The notes: generated by a model not told the origin, from the sequence alone. A DNA stretch of 64,000 nt from Lucifuga dentata (GCA_014773175.1 VXCM01000428.1:36861-100860); one strand, 5' to 3'. Shown: positions 1-12,263, numbered from the stretch's first letter. Numbers and translations: made by a program.

Positions 1-34
1 AGAAATCCTGGGACTTCATGAGAACCCCTGACAG
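1..34 (+). CDS. nudt14: nudt14 coding exon, cut by window start
   Basis: The exon reads [10 protein letters not shown] plus two bases of a Ser codon, then a gtaaaa donor at 35. The split codon is completed by the T at 4764, giving ...TPD-S-VSILIF, which matches the NUDT14 N-terminal region. The true 5' end of this exon and the start codon are outside the window. Confidence 0.85.
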
Positions 35-3000
35 GTAAAACTGACATACATTTTTTCCCCACTACTGTCAGATAGCAACACACTCACTCCTAATACTCTT
101 CCAACACGTGTTGATAACGGGACAATGATGCACTTATTAAAGGACCATACTACCCATTTTGCATGTTTGAATGAATGTATGTCTCCACTCCACCAGGGAA
201 TATAGTCCCAACAGAAGACCTGCATTTACTGAAAAATTTTAACGACCATGACTACATAATTTTGTGTAACTATTAGGTGAAACATCGATTTTTAAGGTGG
301 GTGTATCGCTTGAGTATTTCATTTTGAAAGATAAAGAGATTTTGCAAAATATCAGGAAAGCTGAAATACGGTTTTATCCTTTGGGAAATGATTGTCAGTA
401 ACCTAACATGTATGAAAATTGAATATATTAGGCTCAAACATGCAAAATGTGTGGTATGGTCCTTTAATGTAAAAGAGCTTTATGAACGAGCTTCAGTTAT
501 CACAGTGCTTATTTAGTGTGATGCTGTGTAGTTAGTGACTTTTTGTTTTTTTTAGGAGTTCAGCTCTGTGTCTTTCTTGATTTGTATACGTTTTATCATC
601 ACAATATCGTCACTCCCCTCCAAAAAAAGAGTGTATGATGGGATTTAGTTTCTTTTATTACATGCAGTTACGTCCCTGACCACCCTGCCAAAATATCTCA
701 TTACGTGTATATATGCTCATCATCATCTGTCATTGCTGTTTTATTGCTTATGTGCATAATCACTTTATAAATCACTACATCTTGATCCTTCCAAATAAAC
801 ATGCAGCTCTGAACTATGACACACGATGCCTTCAGGGTGCCATGTACGTTTATGTTAAATTCTGTGAAAACAATCTATTTATGTGGTGGTGTTTTTTCTT
901 TTACCTTTCCTTTCGCCCATCCTTTCTCCTATAGTGTAAAGAGTGTCACACAAATTTAAAGAAAGCATGTTTTTAATACTTTCTTTACTCTAGTGTCACT
1001 AAGCCTATATTTTGTATGAATGTCCTCCCAATATAGCCTTGCCTATATTAGGAGGACAGTCATACAAAAAGAGGCCTTGTTTTGGGGAATTTGGTGCCCT
1101 GTTATTCTTACATAGCAATAAATGTCTGAGCTTCATGAGAGGCACTGTCAGAGAAATATCACACGTTTGTGACAAAGCAGTGTTTCCTACTGTCTGTTTT
1201 GCCCGTGGTACCACAATACCCTTAGGAAAGTCTCAGGTCATTTAAGCGCTCTTTCCTCCACTTTGACCACCATGAGGGGTCCTTGAGTTTACTGTAAAAA
1301 AAAATAGTACCACAGAGACAAAAGCAGTAAAGCTCAAACTGATACTTCCCAGAGAAAACAGCCCGTAGGAGCATTCAGCTTTTCCCCAGGTGGCGGTTTT
1401 ACCAAACTGTTACCCCCTCTTTATGCGCTGAATGGATCCAGGATTGTTTTGCATTTTTGTTTAAGGGTGCGTAACATTTTCTTCTCAGTGGGCTTTATTT
1501 TTGTTTTCTAAAATCATATTTCAGGAGCTCAAACAAAACAACTGTAAATGTGAATAAATTTGAACAAACGTCACATGGGATTGTAAGAGGTTACGATCGA
1601 ATTTGGTGAAAGATGGAAGTTAACACACTCGTGTTGCTTAATCCTGAAATGCTTAAAAAGATGTTTCTCAAGAGTAAACTTATTTTTGTAAGTTTAAGAG
1701 ACAGATTCTTTGAGAAATTAAAACTCAAGTTCATACACATAAAGAAATAACAGTTATTTGGCTACTAGTCAATGTTGTATTTGATAAATTCTTTTGGACA
1801 GTTCCTGACTTGAATTTATAATGGACAAGAAAAGACACACTGCATTTTTTCTCAATCAGATGCTAGTTTGCTCTTAAAGATGTGGGTCTTTCAGTGGCCA
1901 TTCAGATACTGTCTGTTATTTTGGCACCTATGTGTTTATGGGAGTTTTATGTAAAGGTGCATGTTTATGACTGTGAGTGTTTTTAATGAGTGCACAGATA
2001 AAGTCGCTATCTTATCTTATGTTATACCTGCTAAAGCTTTGATGAAGATTGCATGAAAACTGAATCAAATAAACCAGATTCAAGTGTTTTTTAATTCTGA
2101 AACATTTCACCATTCATCCAAATGTCTTTGTCAGTCAGAAAAAAATAAAATAAAAATTCTGACTGATGAAGCCATTTGGATAAATGCTGAAACGTTTCAG
2201 ATTTTAAAACTTGTATCTGGTTGACTTGATTCAGTTTTCATACAATATATATACCAGCTAAAGTTTTTCCCTCTTTGATTGGCTGTTGAACCAGCCTTGC
2301 TCAATCAAGTTCCAAACTAAATTTCAAGCAACTTTTAATTAAGAATTTAAAGGATCACACCGGTGGTTTTGAATGTTTGAGCCCAATATATACAACTCGC
2401 GTACACGTTGTTACTGACAACTATTTCCCAAAATATACTACTGCTACTACTGGGTCAGCTGCTACAGGGTTTACTGCTAATACTGCTAATACTACAAAAA
2501 ATAACTTTATGTTTTGGAAAATGGTTGTCAGTGACATAACATGTATGCAGGTATTGTACCTGCATACATTTAAGCATATTGTATGCTTGTATTTATTGGG
2601 CTTAAACATACAGAATCACCTGCATGGTCCTTTCACCCAACACCAACCTCAAACCTCAGCTCCAGTCCTCCTCCAATATTCCAGTGTTTTATTAAATGAT
2701 ATATTAGCAGTGACTTTTAGTTTTGGGTACGCCTCTGCCAGCTTCGTCCCTTTCAGATTGGTTTGGAAACCTCCATCATTTGTTATCATCAAGGCCATCA
2801 AAGTTTTCCAGTGGGACAACAAATCTGCCTTACCAAAGCTGCGTTTTTGATGCCTGAGTTGCCAGTTCAACCCACTCAAAATGGTTTCTGATTTTCTTCA
2901 ATTAATTTATGATATGAGCAGTATACTTTTTCCCTGACCTTAAAATCCCAGACTTCATGATAAGGTTTTGTTCTGACATGCACTGTAAACTGCAGAATCC

Positions 3001-6000
3001 TAATTCATTTTTGGTTAAATTTGCCCTGTAGATTCCAAAAGAATTGTGGAGACATTTCAGGAATGATTAGGAAGGAAATAGGATGCACCTTAGCTGTGTT
3101 TTAGCATAGCTTCTGAATACACGTGACACCTTTCTAGGTTTAAATTTCAATACATTAGCATACATTTCTGAAAAGACATGCTTGATTTATGATAATGTGG
3201 TGTAACAGGGACTAAAATTGAATGTGATTATCTCTAACATTGTCGATCGCACCCATTTGCTTTGCTTCAGTTGAAGATGGATTTGTCAAAAAGCCTTGGC
3301 TGGTTCTACCATTGTACCTCACAGACTTTAATTCTCCCGCTTTGATATTGCGAGCTCTACTTTGCAACTGCTGATCACCTTAGACCCTCTCCTCATATGT
3401 CTGCCATAACCCACCTTCCCTGCTGTCGAGTTGGAAGCCCCACGGAGAAAGCTCCAAGCCTAACGGTGCATGAAATGTCCTGAGCGTCCGTTTAGCCTGT
3501 TTCTTGGTTTAACCATTAGTGTGGCTTGTTTCAGTGGGAAGCAGTAGAACAGCAGTAATGGTGTGGAACAGCTATACAAGGCTCAGACCTGTCCCAGGGG
3601 ACAGCTTCCATGCCTCAGGCCTGCATGTCCCACTTTTAGTCCAGATCTGCTGCATTATTTTGTCCATAGTTGTGCTCAATAGCAATATCATTCTGGCACT
3701 TTCTATTCAGGCTGTTGTGGAAAAAGGTAAGTTTTGGAGTGAAGATAAGCCAAATAAACTGGCATCCATACCTGTGGGTGGAAACACACAAGTCACTATA
3801 AATAGCACTGCAACCAAATATTAAAACAGGTAAATATGAGCCCTGGGGTCATAGCTACAAGCTAGAAGTTATGGCAGCAGTTTTGTAGTCTGTCGCACCA
3901 TGGGAAAAGACAGGGCAGGGCTTCCTGGCTCCTCAGACATCCGCTTTCTCAACACAGACCCCAGGCCTCAAATCTCCACTGGCAGCACGACAGTCTTGCT
4001 AACACACACATACACACACACAACACTGAACCACCTGTGTGTATACAATTCATTGGGTTGCAGTGAAACATCACACTGACCTTTCTTATTTTATCCCCAC
4101 ATCTTTCTTGCCACTAGTCATTGTTAAATCAAGTGAGGTGTGGTTTCCTTATTTCTGATCCACGGGTGCAGTTGCTGAGTTTTATCGATCAGGAATTCAA
4201 TGACCGATTTGGCAGTAAATGAAAACGCTTGAGGCTTTTCTGTTGAAGCTCTGCTCTGAGTTGGGTTCTCCATCTCTGCTGTGAAAATGTGACGTTATAG
4301 TTTAAGTCAGTCAGTGCCTTAAAGAGAGAGCACCCAAAATCGCCTGTTTTTACTCAGTGTGCACATCTGTGCTGTAGGAAGGCAGAGTTGAAATGCATCA
4401 GTGTGTGCTTGTCACATTAAAGCATTGCAAAGCTTTCAAAATAGACCCCATTTGAAAATTTAGGAGCTTGGAAATCTGTGTAATATGTCCCTTTTGTTGA
4501 CTAGCTGCATGCTGAAAAGAATCAGTCTCTTTGAGCATCTATTTTGTCTGTCAGGCTGGTTATTTGAACTTAAAACTAATTTTAAATCACTGAAGCACTC
4601 ACACACACACACACACTGTCTCTCATTCCTCTTGTTATTGATCTTAATGTTCTCAAGCTTTCAGTGACAAATCATTCAAACCAGTGATCTACTTTTTGAG
4701 GAAAGAGATTTTGTAAAAAGTTGTCTGCGATTTTTCTTTAATCGTGTTTTTTCTGTTTCTCAGTGTATCAATTCTGATCTTCAACACATCCTCACACTGC
4801 TTTGTGCTTGTCAAGCAGTTCCGTCCAGGTAAAAACTTTTTTTTTTTCAGTNCCCCCCCCCCCATTAAAAAAACCAAACAAACAAACAGCATACCAATAG
4901 CATTGTGGCCTTTAATTATTTTTTCTTTTCCTTGTCAAGGTAGACCTGGTTTGTTGTATACAGTATACTGTTGACACTTTTACTTAAAAACAGCACACTA
5001 GAGTCTGTGTTTATTCAACTGGATCTTTGCAACAATATAGTCTCATAACTAGACCACAAGAGGCCCATTACAAAGCAGCCTAACCTCCTTTGTTAGAAAT
5101 CACCAGGGACGCTTCCACACTGCAGTGTGCTAAATTCAAGGAAGTCTGGGCATTGATGTCATTTTTTCCTCTCCTTGGTGTTGAGAAAAATCCTTTGCTG
5201 AAATAAATTAAATAAGCTCATTTTAAGTAGGTGTGGACAAAATATTGGTCACGTTACCAGTATTAGACCATAATTGTTTAAAAGTATGGCATGGGATCAG
5301 GGCTGTAAGACAAACCCATGGGCCCTGAACTGCCTTTAAAGCTTAATTTTTCATTAGTCCTTTACTTTTCTAACATGTTTATTCTACACGTAACACACTT
5401 GGATAGACAGACCCACAAAGTATGAGGCTAGTGAGCGAGTGTTTAGCCTGCATTCATGTTTCGCAGTCCAGGAGAGTCACCAGATCAGAATGGGTCCCAA
5501 AACAGGACAGGCTTAAGAGGGGGCCTTAAAGAGACAGCACCTGTTTTCACTAAGTGTGCACAGTGGTGCTGCAGAAGGAAGATTAGAAGCAAATCTGTAT
5601 TATTTTTTTTATTTATTTATTTATTTTTTTTGCACATCACAGCATTGCAAAGGTATTGCAAATAAGAACATGGAAATCTGTATATGCCCCCCTTTAAAAT
5701 GTTTGCAAGATATTTTATTTAAAAGCCTACTTGTATTAAAGTAAAAGTTCTTTAAACACTGACTTAAAAAAAAAAAAAAAAAANAAAAAAAAAAAAAAAA
5801 AGATTATACTCATGAGAATAAATAAAATATTTCTGCTTTTCTCTGTTCCACCACCAGCTGTATACATGTGTGAGTGGGAACGAACCAGGAAGCAGCTACC
5901 TGAGACTGCTGAGAAAACTGAAGAGGGTCCCGCCGAATCCATGGCCCCAGAATCCAAGGAGGAGCAATCAGCCTCAGAGGGAGAAAACTCTTCTTCACAG

Positions 6001-6624
6001 CCTCCGGGCTCAGCTGGGGTGACCTATGAGCTTTGCGCTGGGCTGGTGGACAAACCGGACCTCTCCCTGGAGGAGATCGCCCGGCAGGAGGTGCTGGAGG
6101 AGTGTGGCTATGACGTGCCTGCTTCTCAACTGAAGAGGATTACCTCTTATAGGTTAGTTAGTTAACTTGTATTGAAGTTAGCGGGATAAGATCTTGAATC
6201 TGGGGAGTTTCTGAAAAAAAGGTTTCCGAGTTTCTGCTGCACAAAAGGCGGGACAAGGAGGCGTGATCACATGAAGACACGTCGATGTTAAAGCGAAAAG
6301 AAACGAGGAAGAGAAACTGAAAAGGTTGAGGTCATGTCAGTGAGGTGGAAAGAAGCGTCAGGTTTGCTGGCTGTACCCATCCATCTTTGTCAACACGTTA
6401 TTAGCAGGCTGCAGTCAGGCCCTGTGGTGGAAAGTAGTAGAAACGCAGTCCCACATCAGACTGCAGCACCTGGACAGCTATGACTGACAGCTCTCATGAG
6501 CTTTTGCTTTTGATTTGACTCACACACCTCCTCTGGCTGTGTTGGTGGTGTCTATTGCCGTTGTTATGTGTGGGCTACTTCCATTAAATAGATAGGTATC
6601 ATCTTAACCCTCATGACCCCTATG

Positions 6625-6691
<67 letters not shown>

Positions 6692-7301
6692 CAGGAGCAC
6701 ACGGTGTGGTGAAGCTCTGTGCTTGTTACTAACAGGCAGGCCGGATCACGGCTCTTTGCATTAGAGAAATACAGCTTGTTTTAAACAGCAGATTCTTCAT
6801 GATTAACAGATTTTGCTTAAAGGAACATACCAGTGATCGTGCATGTTTGAGTCCAATATATACACATTATGTTACTTACAACCATTTCTCAAAATAGAGA
6901 CACATAAGCTGTAAATTTTAGATTCTTTTTCCTACCTTCCAGACTGAATTTATGATGCTACTGCAAAAACATTGATGTGAAATCTTGAAAAATAGTGACA
7001 ATATAGACTCCAATTGATCTTTACTTTCCCTTGATATTTTTCCTCCTCTAGGTCTGGTGTAGGTATCACAGGCGCCAAGCAAACCATGTTTTACGCCGAG
7101 GTGTCAGACGACAATCGTGTGAGCGAAGGCGGAGGCGAGCCACGAGAGGGAGAGCTTATTGAGGTGGTCAAGGTACCCCTGCATGAGGCCATGATGTTCG
7201 CTTACGATGAGAAAATCCCTAAAACCATGGGTGTCATCTTTAGTTTTATCTGGTTCCACAATAACATGTCACCCAAGTACAAGATCTCCACCAATGTGTA
7301 A
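1..7301 (+). CDS. nudt14: NUDT14-like UDP-sugar pyrophosphatase, 5'-partial (4 exons)
   Basis: Coding exons are 1-34, 4764-4828, 5858-6152 and 7052-7301, all with GT-AG junctions and matching phases. They give about 214 residues; the human protein is about 222, so only a short N-terminus is missing to the left. Visible landmarks in order are [18 protein letters not shown] and LVKQFRPAVY, the block [15 protein letters not shown], the Nudix region ending [16 protein letters not shown], then [22 protein letters not shown], and [13 protein letters not shown] near the C-terminus. The family is a cytosolic, Mg-dependent hydrolase that splits UDP-glucose into glucose-1-phosphate and UMP. The Nudix box is slightly divergent: Q stands at the usual R of REUxEE, and one extra residue lies between the conserved G and that motif. 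An acidic Ser/Glu-rich insert precedes GSAGV. The identification is confident from motif order and the jag2 neighbour; catalytic activity is inferred from the family. Confidence 0.92.
137..467. mobile_element. TTAA MITE (Kolobok-like), internally deleted copy
   Basis: Both ends are present: TTAA followed by AGGACCATACTACC on the left, and ATGGTCC then TTTAA on the right, with inverted subterminal GCATGTTTGA / TCAAACATGC. The left subterminal part runs almost directly into the body containing CACCAGGGAATATAGTCCCA, so about half of a full-length copy is missing. It has no coding capacity. Confidence 0.75.
1010..1069. repeat. 60-nt near-perfect hairpin
   Basis: Arms 1010-1036 and 1043-1069 are 27 nt each and complementary except at two positions, with a 6-nt loop CCTTGC. 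The arms contain TTTTGTATGA and GTCCTCC. It could be the core of a small foldback element or a structured intronic RNA; no family is recognised. Confidence 0.7.
2023..2265. mobile_element. Foldback element flanked by direct repeats
   Basis: Two long inverted arms (about 2047-2138 and 2158-2246) share GAAACRTTTC, the CCAAATG / CATTTGG block and ATGAAAACTGAATCA in opposite orientation. Imperfect direct repeats TATACCTGCTAAAG (2023) and TATACCAGCTAAAG (2249) flank them like target-site duplications. The phrase CTGATGAAGCCATTTGGAT followed by GAAACGTTTCAG resembles fish SINE/LINE tails, so two retroposon tails inserted head to head is an alternative. Confidence 0.55.
2347..2634. mobile_element. 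TTAA MITE copy, deleted centre
   Basis: The left end is TTAAAGGATCACACCGG. The right end is GCATGGTCC followed by TTTCA, a decayed TTAA. The family's subterminal phrases TGTTTGAGCCCAATATATAC and TTGGGCTTAAACATA are present. The interior has drifted into a local (TACTGC)-like simple repeat. Confidence 0.65.
4764..4828 (+). CDS. nudt14: nudt14 coding exon (VSILIFN...LVKQFRP)
   Basis: The acceptor is tttctcag and the donor gtaaaa. The exon encodes the beta-strand block [21 protein letters not shown], strongly typical of NUDT14. It ends with one base (G), which joins CT of the next exon to make Ala of RPAVY. A single N at 4852 lies in the intron, 24 bases past the donor. Confidence 0.9.
4829..5857 (+). 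other. nudt14 intron
   Basis: It contains N at 4852 and a 40-base A-run broken by an N at 5784, a likely assembly gap in a homopolymer. No gene or clear mobile element is seen. Confidence 0.75.
5858..6152 (+). CDS. nudt14: nudt14 coding exon with the Nudix box
   Basis: The acceptor is caccaccag and the donor gttagt. This 295-bp exon starts [13 protein letters not shown], passes through an acidic Ser/Glu-rich stretch (about 5905-6005) and reaches [15 protein letters not shown]. It ends with the Nudix residues [19 protein letters not shown] and ITSYR. The acidic stretch makes this part roughly 20 residues longer than in the human protein and is the least conserved part. Confidence 0.92.
6628..6690. 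repeat. (GT)n microsatellite
   Basis: An uninterrupted GT dinucleotide run of about 31 units lies inside a nudt14 intron. It is likely to be length-polymorphic. Confidence 0.97.
6817..6955. mobile_element. TTAA MITE left-end fragment
   Basis: It starts TTAAAGGAACATACCAGTG and continues through GCATGTTTGAGTCCAATATA and CCTACCTTCCAGACTG, the family's left half, then loses similarity. No right end is found. Confidence 0.6.
7052..7301 (+). CDS. nudt14: nudt14 terminal coding exon
   Basis: The acceptor is tcctcctctag. The exon reads [47 protein letters not shown] and ends STNV with TAA at 7299-7301. The order matches the C-terminal half of NUDT14. Downstream, variant poly(A) signals ATTAAA occur near 7588 and 7850; I cannot say which is used. 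Confidence 0.93.
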
Positions 7302-10300
7302 CCAGTATTAAACTTTAAATTTTAAATTCAATTAATCACTGGTCCAGCACAACCACACTCCCTCCATTACCCTTCATCTTTTATTGCCTTTTTTGCTGAT
7401 GGGTACATGTCTTGTTGCCAACAGGTATTGTTGAGTTTTGTATTTTTCTTTATTGAAAAACAAATTTGCCACGTGCCGGTAATCGCTGGCATGTTTTTGT
7501 ATTCTTTTTTGATATTTTAATAATGTTTTTACCGTGCCATCTAGCACAAATGGCTGCAGATCTCTAAATTTATTTGCATGCCCTTAATTAAAGGAATGCT
7601 CTACTGCATTACCCGCATTTATAGAAGCAAAATATCTTTCTAACCACCTTATATTGGCCAAGAAAAGCCATTTTTGGTTACAGTCATGTTTCAAGCCATT
7701 TCAGCCACTCCTTCAAAGAATTCCTTTGCAAATGCTGCATTCTAAAAGCCGAAATCCACCTTCCCTTCATCCAGCCGCATGCCCATGTGGGTCTGCTTGG
7801 CTAATATTTTGGCTACTTTTTTGCACCATGCACTGATCATTACTCCTACAATTAAAGACATGGAGGTACATTAGGAAAACAGAGGAGTATTACTTTAAGC
7901 CATGATCCAGTAATGCAAAAACTATGTGAGTCAAAGACGGAGCCTTGTAATGATAGTATATTTTAATCACCACGTGTTCAGGCATGCTTCATTTAATTCC
8001 ACACAGCCTCTAAGCAATACTTCTCACAACACCCCAGGCTAAACACTCAGTGTCACTTTAGTGAACTTTCACTCCATCACAAATTGTTTATGAAATACAG
8101 CCAGGAGACATAATGGTGTAATTCTGCAAGCAAACTGGACATTTTGGTTCTGGTTTGTCACTTTGTCACTTGCCTCTGAAATCTGTAATTTGCAGATTTC
8201 AGCTTAACATTGCACTCAAGCAAAATCCTATTTTGAAACAGACTTGTATAGTTGCATTAGCACAACTCACATTCACTTCCATTAGTCTCTTTGTATTTAG
8301 TTATGGATAGAAATAGCTGTAGCGGGATGGAATTTGTTTTTAGAATTGGATGTTGAGGATGTAACACATTGAAGGCAATGAATTCAGTTCACATACATCC
8401 AAAACAGAAGCTTCTTTGAGGCACGTTGTTTTGTTGGAATGATGATGAGCCTAAGAGAAGTTTACTGTTGCAGTATGAGCGGTCCAGTTGTTAATTACAT
8501 TCGTTATATCTGATTGGGAATCAAAGATCGGGAATAGAGAATGTAGATGGGTAAATGCCTTAGCAAGTCCTTTATTTCCATAGTTTTTATTACAATCAAG
8601 TCATTTCTAATTTAATGCATTTATACCAGCATTTGCAACACATAAATGAAGGTTTAGGAACAAGTTTATAAAGAGAGTTCAGCCCTGAAAACACTGCCTT
8701 TGATCATACTTTATTTGGGAGTTCCCCTGTAGTAAATGTGAAAACGGGATTGTTGTGCAATGCTTGGATGGTCATTAAGACACAAATCTACACTCACAAA
8801 ATGAACCTCAAGCCAAAACGAACCATTAGCCAAAATCTCAGGTCCAATTAGTCAACCCTGTGGTCATATTCAGGGCCCTCAGCATTCCACCGCTTTGTAT
8901 TCATCTCTGGGTGATGACTAGCATCTTACTACATTTCAAGATCACTTGCAGCTTGAATCATTATAGACAGCAAAGTACGAGGTATTCTTACGACATTGCA
9001 GTATTTTGTAAATCCAAAAAGGGCTGGTACTTCATTTATTATTTAAAATATAAGAACGATGACTTTTACTTATGACAGTTCAGCCCTGGAAAATATACAG
9101 AAGAAAATACATTGAGTGATGTCTGAGGATTATTAAAACTGACCTGCCTGAATAATTTGGTCATTTGGCCTCTACAATGACATGAAAAATATACCTTATC
9201 TACCCATAATAAATCAAATTCTAGTCCTCGTAATGCAGTTTTAAACTAAATGTATTTGTCAGCTGCAGTTTGTCTCGTGTTCATATCAGTTGAGACTGTA
9301 AAGAAATAGTTGATTATGAGCATCATTTTGTTGTTCATTTTGTTCCTCCCAGCCTGAGGAACAGCTGACAATCAAAAGTCAACATGTTTCTGTGTATATC
9401 CATAAAACGTTATGTTTACTGGCTGTTTTTTTTAATAATTGGTTGGTTTCTTCAATCACTGTTCTTCTTGAGGACTTACCTGTTCATCTTAGAACATCCC
9501 TTGATGCAGGATAGTACAACACGCTGGAATTGCTTGAATTAAGGAAATGAAAAGGTGACTAATGTTTAGTAAGCTAAGTTTTGAGGTCCGGTTTACGTCA
9601 CGCGCCATAGAATTTTTAGGGCAAAACGGTATCTCGCAAGGTTCAGCAGGGATTCAGGGCTCTTTCAGGGTTTGTTGTACGCCCCCAAGTTGAACTTTTG
9701 TCTTTTCTACTTCTGATACCTCCTCTCCTGGCTGTGATTGGTTCAACAATCACATGGCTGGTTGTGTCGCCGGTGAGGGGCCAGCAGGCAGAACGTGAAT
9801 TTTGTTTTGGTTCATTCTCTGCTTCCTCTGCATTTAAACTCATCTCTATCATACTCTGATTTAGAGAACAAGCATACTGTCTCCTTCTCTGTTTCCTTTG
9901 CTTAAATAAACCCTAACCACTGCCAACTCCTCTCTCCGGCGATTTTGAGCCTCTTTCACCGCTGCCTCTGATAACAGATGACTCGTGACCATTCTGCGCC
10001 CCCTACAGGCATGTAATGGCATAAAAATACTGTGCGTGCTGTGTTCTACATGTTCACCAGTCTGTTTTTTTTCCCCCTCACTTCATCTTTTGAAGCATCC
10101 TGGGATGCTTATCATTTTAGGAGTGATGGGTCATTCTCCTTGATTCATAGCAGAAATAAAATACCAAAATTGATTCTTTGTAACTTCTTCTTGGAGTTTA
10201 TTGTAATAAACTGTTAATCACAAACCTTCTTATACAAACGGATATACAAATGATTAAAATGGAGATGGTAGGCGAAGTTGGAAAAAATGTGAAAAAGCAT

Positions 10301-10317
10301 CTTTGAAACACTGAGAA

Positions 10318-10420
10318 AATACTTGCGCATGCCTCTAGTTAGGCATTATAACATTTTATTGAATTACCGATGTTTCAGCTATGGAGCTGACGAAGGCTAT
10401 CAAGTGAAGAAGTTCAGGTT
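10318..10420 (-). mobile_element. Retroposon-tail-like fragment
   Basis: On the minus strand it reads GCCTTCGTCAGC, then GCTGAAACATCGG and TTCAATAAAATG. This resembles the GAAGGC...GAAAC...AATAAA tail seen at the 3' end of many fish SINEs and LINEs. Only the tail is visible and no family is named. Confidence 0.4.
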
Positions 10421-11364
10421 TGGGCAGGTATACAGATTTTTAATGTTTTTAAATGTAATTCATGAAACATACATATTTCTCGAAGCGGTCCTTTCACTGA
10501 GACTTTTTCTTGGTTTCAAATCATAATTTATAATGCAACATTTCTCTTCCAATGGTTTATGTTATTATAACAAGCCCCTTGCATCTTCAAGTGTTTTTTT
10601 TAGCCTGCAGAAAGTGATATTAGGGAATTTTTGGCATCAAACAACAGTTTTACTTAGGGATTTCCAAAGGTCCTCACAGTTCTGATGTGGTTCTGGGATT
10701 AATATATTTACCTGCATTTTGTCTTGGCTTGATTCACGAGAAAAATATCTGTATGCTACATTTTGAACAAGTTAGTCTCGATCATTCCAACAGTTTCTCT
10801 TATTTCCAACAAAATGTCAGTTTGCTGGAACTGATTCAGATCTGTGGTAAAATATGACCCAAAACTTTTAAATCCAGTGTGTCAGTTCATGTGCCTGTCA
10901 GATGTAGGCATTAGCCTTTTGCCTTCTGTTTTGATTGGATTTATTCATTTTGAGAAAAATGATAGTCTAAAAAAAGCCTACACCAGTGTAATTTTCTCAA
11001 TACTATATTCTGAAAAACTGAACAAGTACATTCAGCGGACATGTGATTAATATGTACAGAGAGGAATCAAAGTAAACATCTTCTGACGTCTGTGATTTCA
11101 GACAGATTATGGCAGAAAATTTGTTTTCCAAAAGAAATTCCACTGCATGAGTGACAGTCTTTAGATTCTGTCCTCATTTACCTATTTAGTGTTGTTAAAC
11201 GTTTGTCTAATGGTTAAAACATTTTATATAGCCCTGTAGTTTATTTTTGTTCAAGCTAAAAAGTCTCAATTCAGAAACTGAAATACATTATTAAACATTT
11301 GGAATCTCCATAAGTTTTTATTTATTTTTATAAGCTCATAGGGTTTGTTCAGTGTCTGCTTAAA

Positions 11365-11470
11365 CAGTGGGTCTCAAACTGTGTTACGTGTACCGCTGAT
11401 AGTACATGAAGCGCCCTGGTGGTGCACCAGATGACTGGAAATTTCTGCAGCAAATCAAAACAAGAGAAAT
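11365..11470. mobile_element. hAT-like MITE left-end fragment
   Basis: It begins CAGTGGGTCTCAAACTGTG and has GAAGCGCCCTGGTGG and TTTCTGCAG downstream, collinear with the better preserved copy at 22392. No right terminus is identified. Confidence 0.5.
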
Positions 11471-12263
11471 CTATGGAAATGTTGTAATTAAGGCATGAAT
11501 GAAATCAATTTTATTCATGAAATAGCTTAAATACAATAAAGGTAAATTACTATTATGTTATAATCAAGAATTAGGTTTTTTTGTTGTTGAAAATAGCCCA
11601 ACTTCTCAACTCGGCTGCAGTGCAGCACACATGCATGCATGTGGTTTTTTCGCCAATTTTTCTTAGAGTTTGTGTGAGATCACTTTAATGGTTTGTTTTG
11701 CTCAGATGTTGTATTTGGTGCAGAAAGCTTGGTACAGCTGTAAAGGAAGCCATGTAACATTCAGCAACACCAGCGTCGCTCTGAAAGAACCTACAGTGGT
11801 GTAAAAATCCTCCCACCATGACAAGCTAAACCTTCCACTTTGTGGCAAAATTAAATGTGCTTTTGATAGTTTCATGTGGCTGCAGACGGTGTCATTTGTA
11901 AGCCATATTATAACGGTAATATTTAAATTGTCATTCTTGCCTTTGCTGGATATTAGCATTAGCCTAGCATGGGACATTTCTACCTCCATCACTCAGGCAC
12001 ATAAGCAGAACAAAAATGTTTTATGTGGTTTTATGGTGGTGACATATCGAATTCCCAGCAACATGTCAGAAATGTCGATACTTAGTGGCTCTTTGTGACA
12101 AAAATATTTAATTCGTACAATTTTTTCCTCGAGTGTTACCACATTTTTCTCCATGTACCCCCACAGTTACGTTGCTGTATTTACTTCTTCAACTGTGATT
12201 GTTTTTTCATTTGTTAATGGTTTATGCACTGTTTTACCATCTATATAGTTGAAATGTGAGTTT

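Larger units (their letters stand above)
35..4763 (+). other. nudt14 intron (4.7 kb)
   Basis: No coding signal is visible. It holds an internally deleted TTAA MITE (137-467), a 60-nt hairpin (1010-1069), a foldback element (2023-2265) and another TTAA MITE copy (2347-2634). The rest looks like unique AT-rich intron sequence. Confidence 0.8.
6153..7051 (+). other. nudt14 intron with (GT)n and MITE fragment
   Basis: It contains a 63-bp (GT)n tract (6628-6690) and a one-ended fragment of the TTAA MITE family (6817-6955). Otherwise nothing is recognised. Confidence 0.75.

Noticed and set aside
2377..2850. 157-codon open frame
   Set aside because: Its first half is the TTAA MITE copy at 2347-2634. 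The rest shows no domain.
3519..3824. 101-codon open frame on the plus strand in a nudt14 intron
   Set aside because: It has no recognisable domain, no matching splice phases with nudt14, and lies between exons whose junction is already complete.
10379..10427. Possible coding exon reading YGADEGYQVKKFRFGQ between an AG and a GT
   Set aside because: The minus strand of the same segment reads as a SINE/LINE-type tail (GCCTTCGTCAGC, GAAACATCGG, AATAAA). No partner exons exist nearby.
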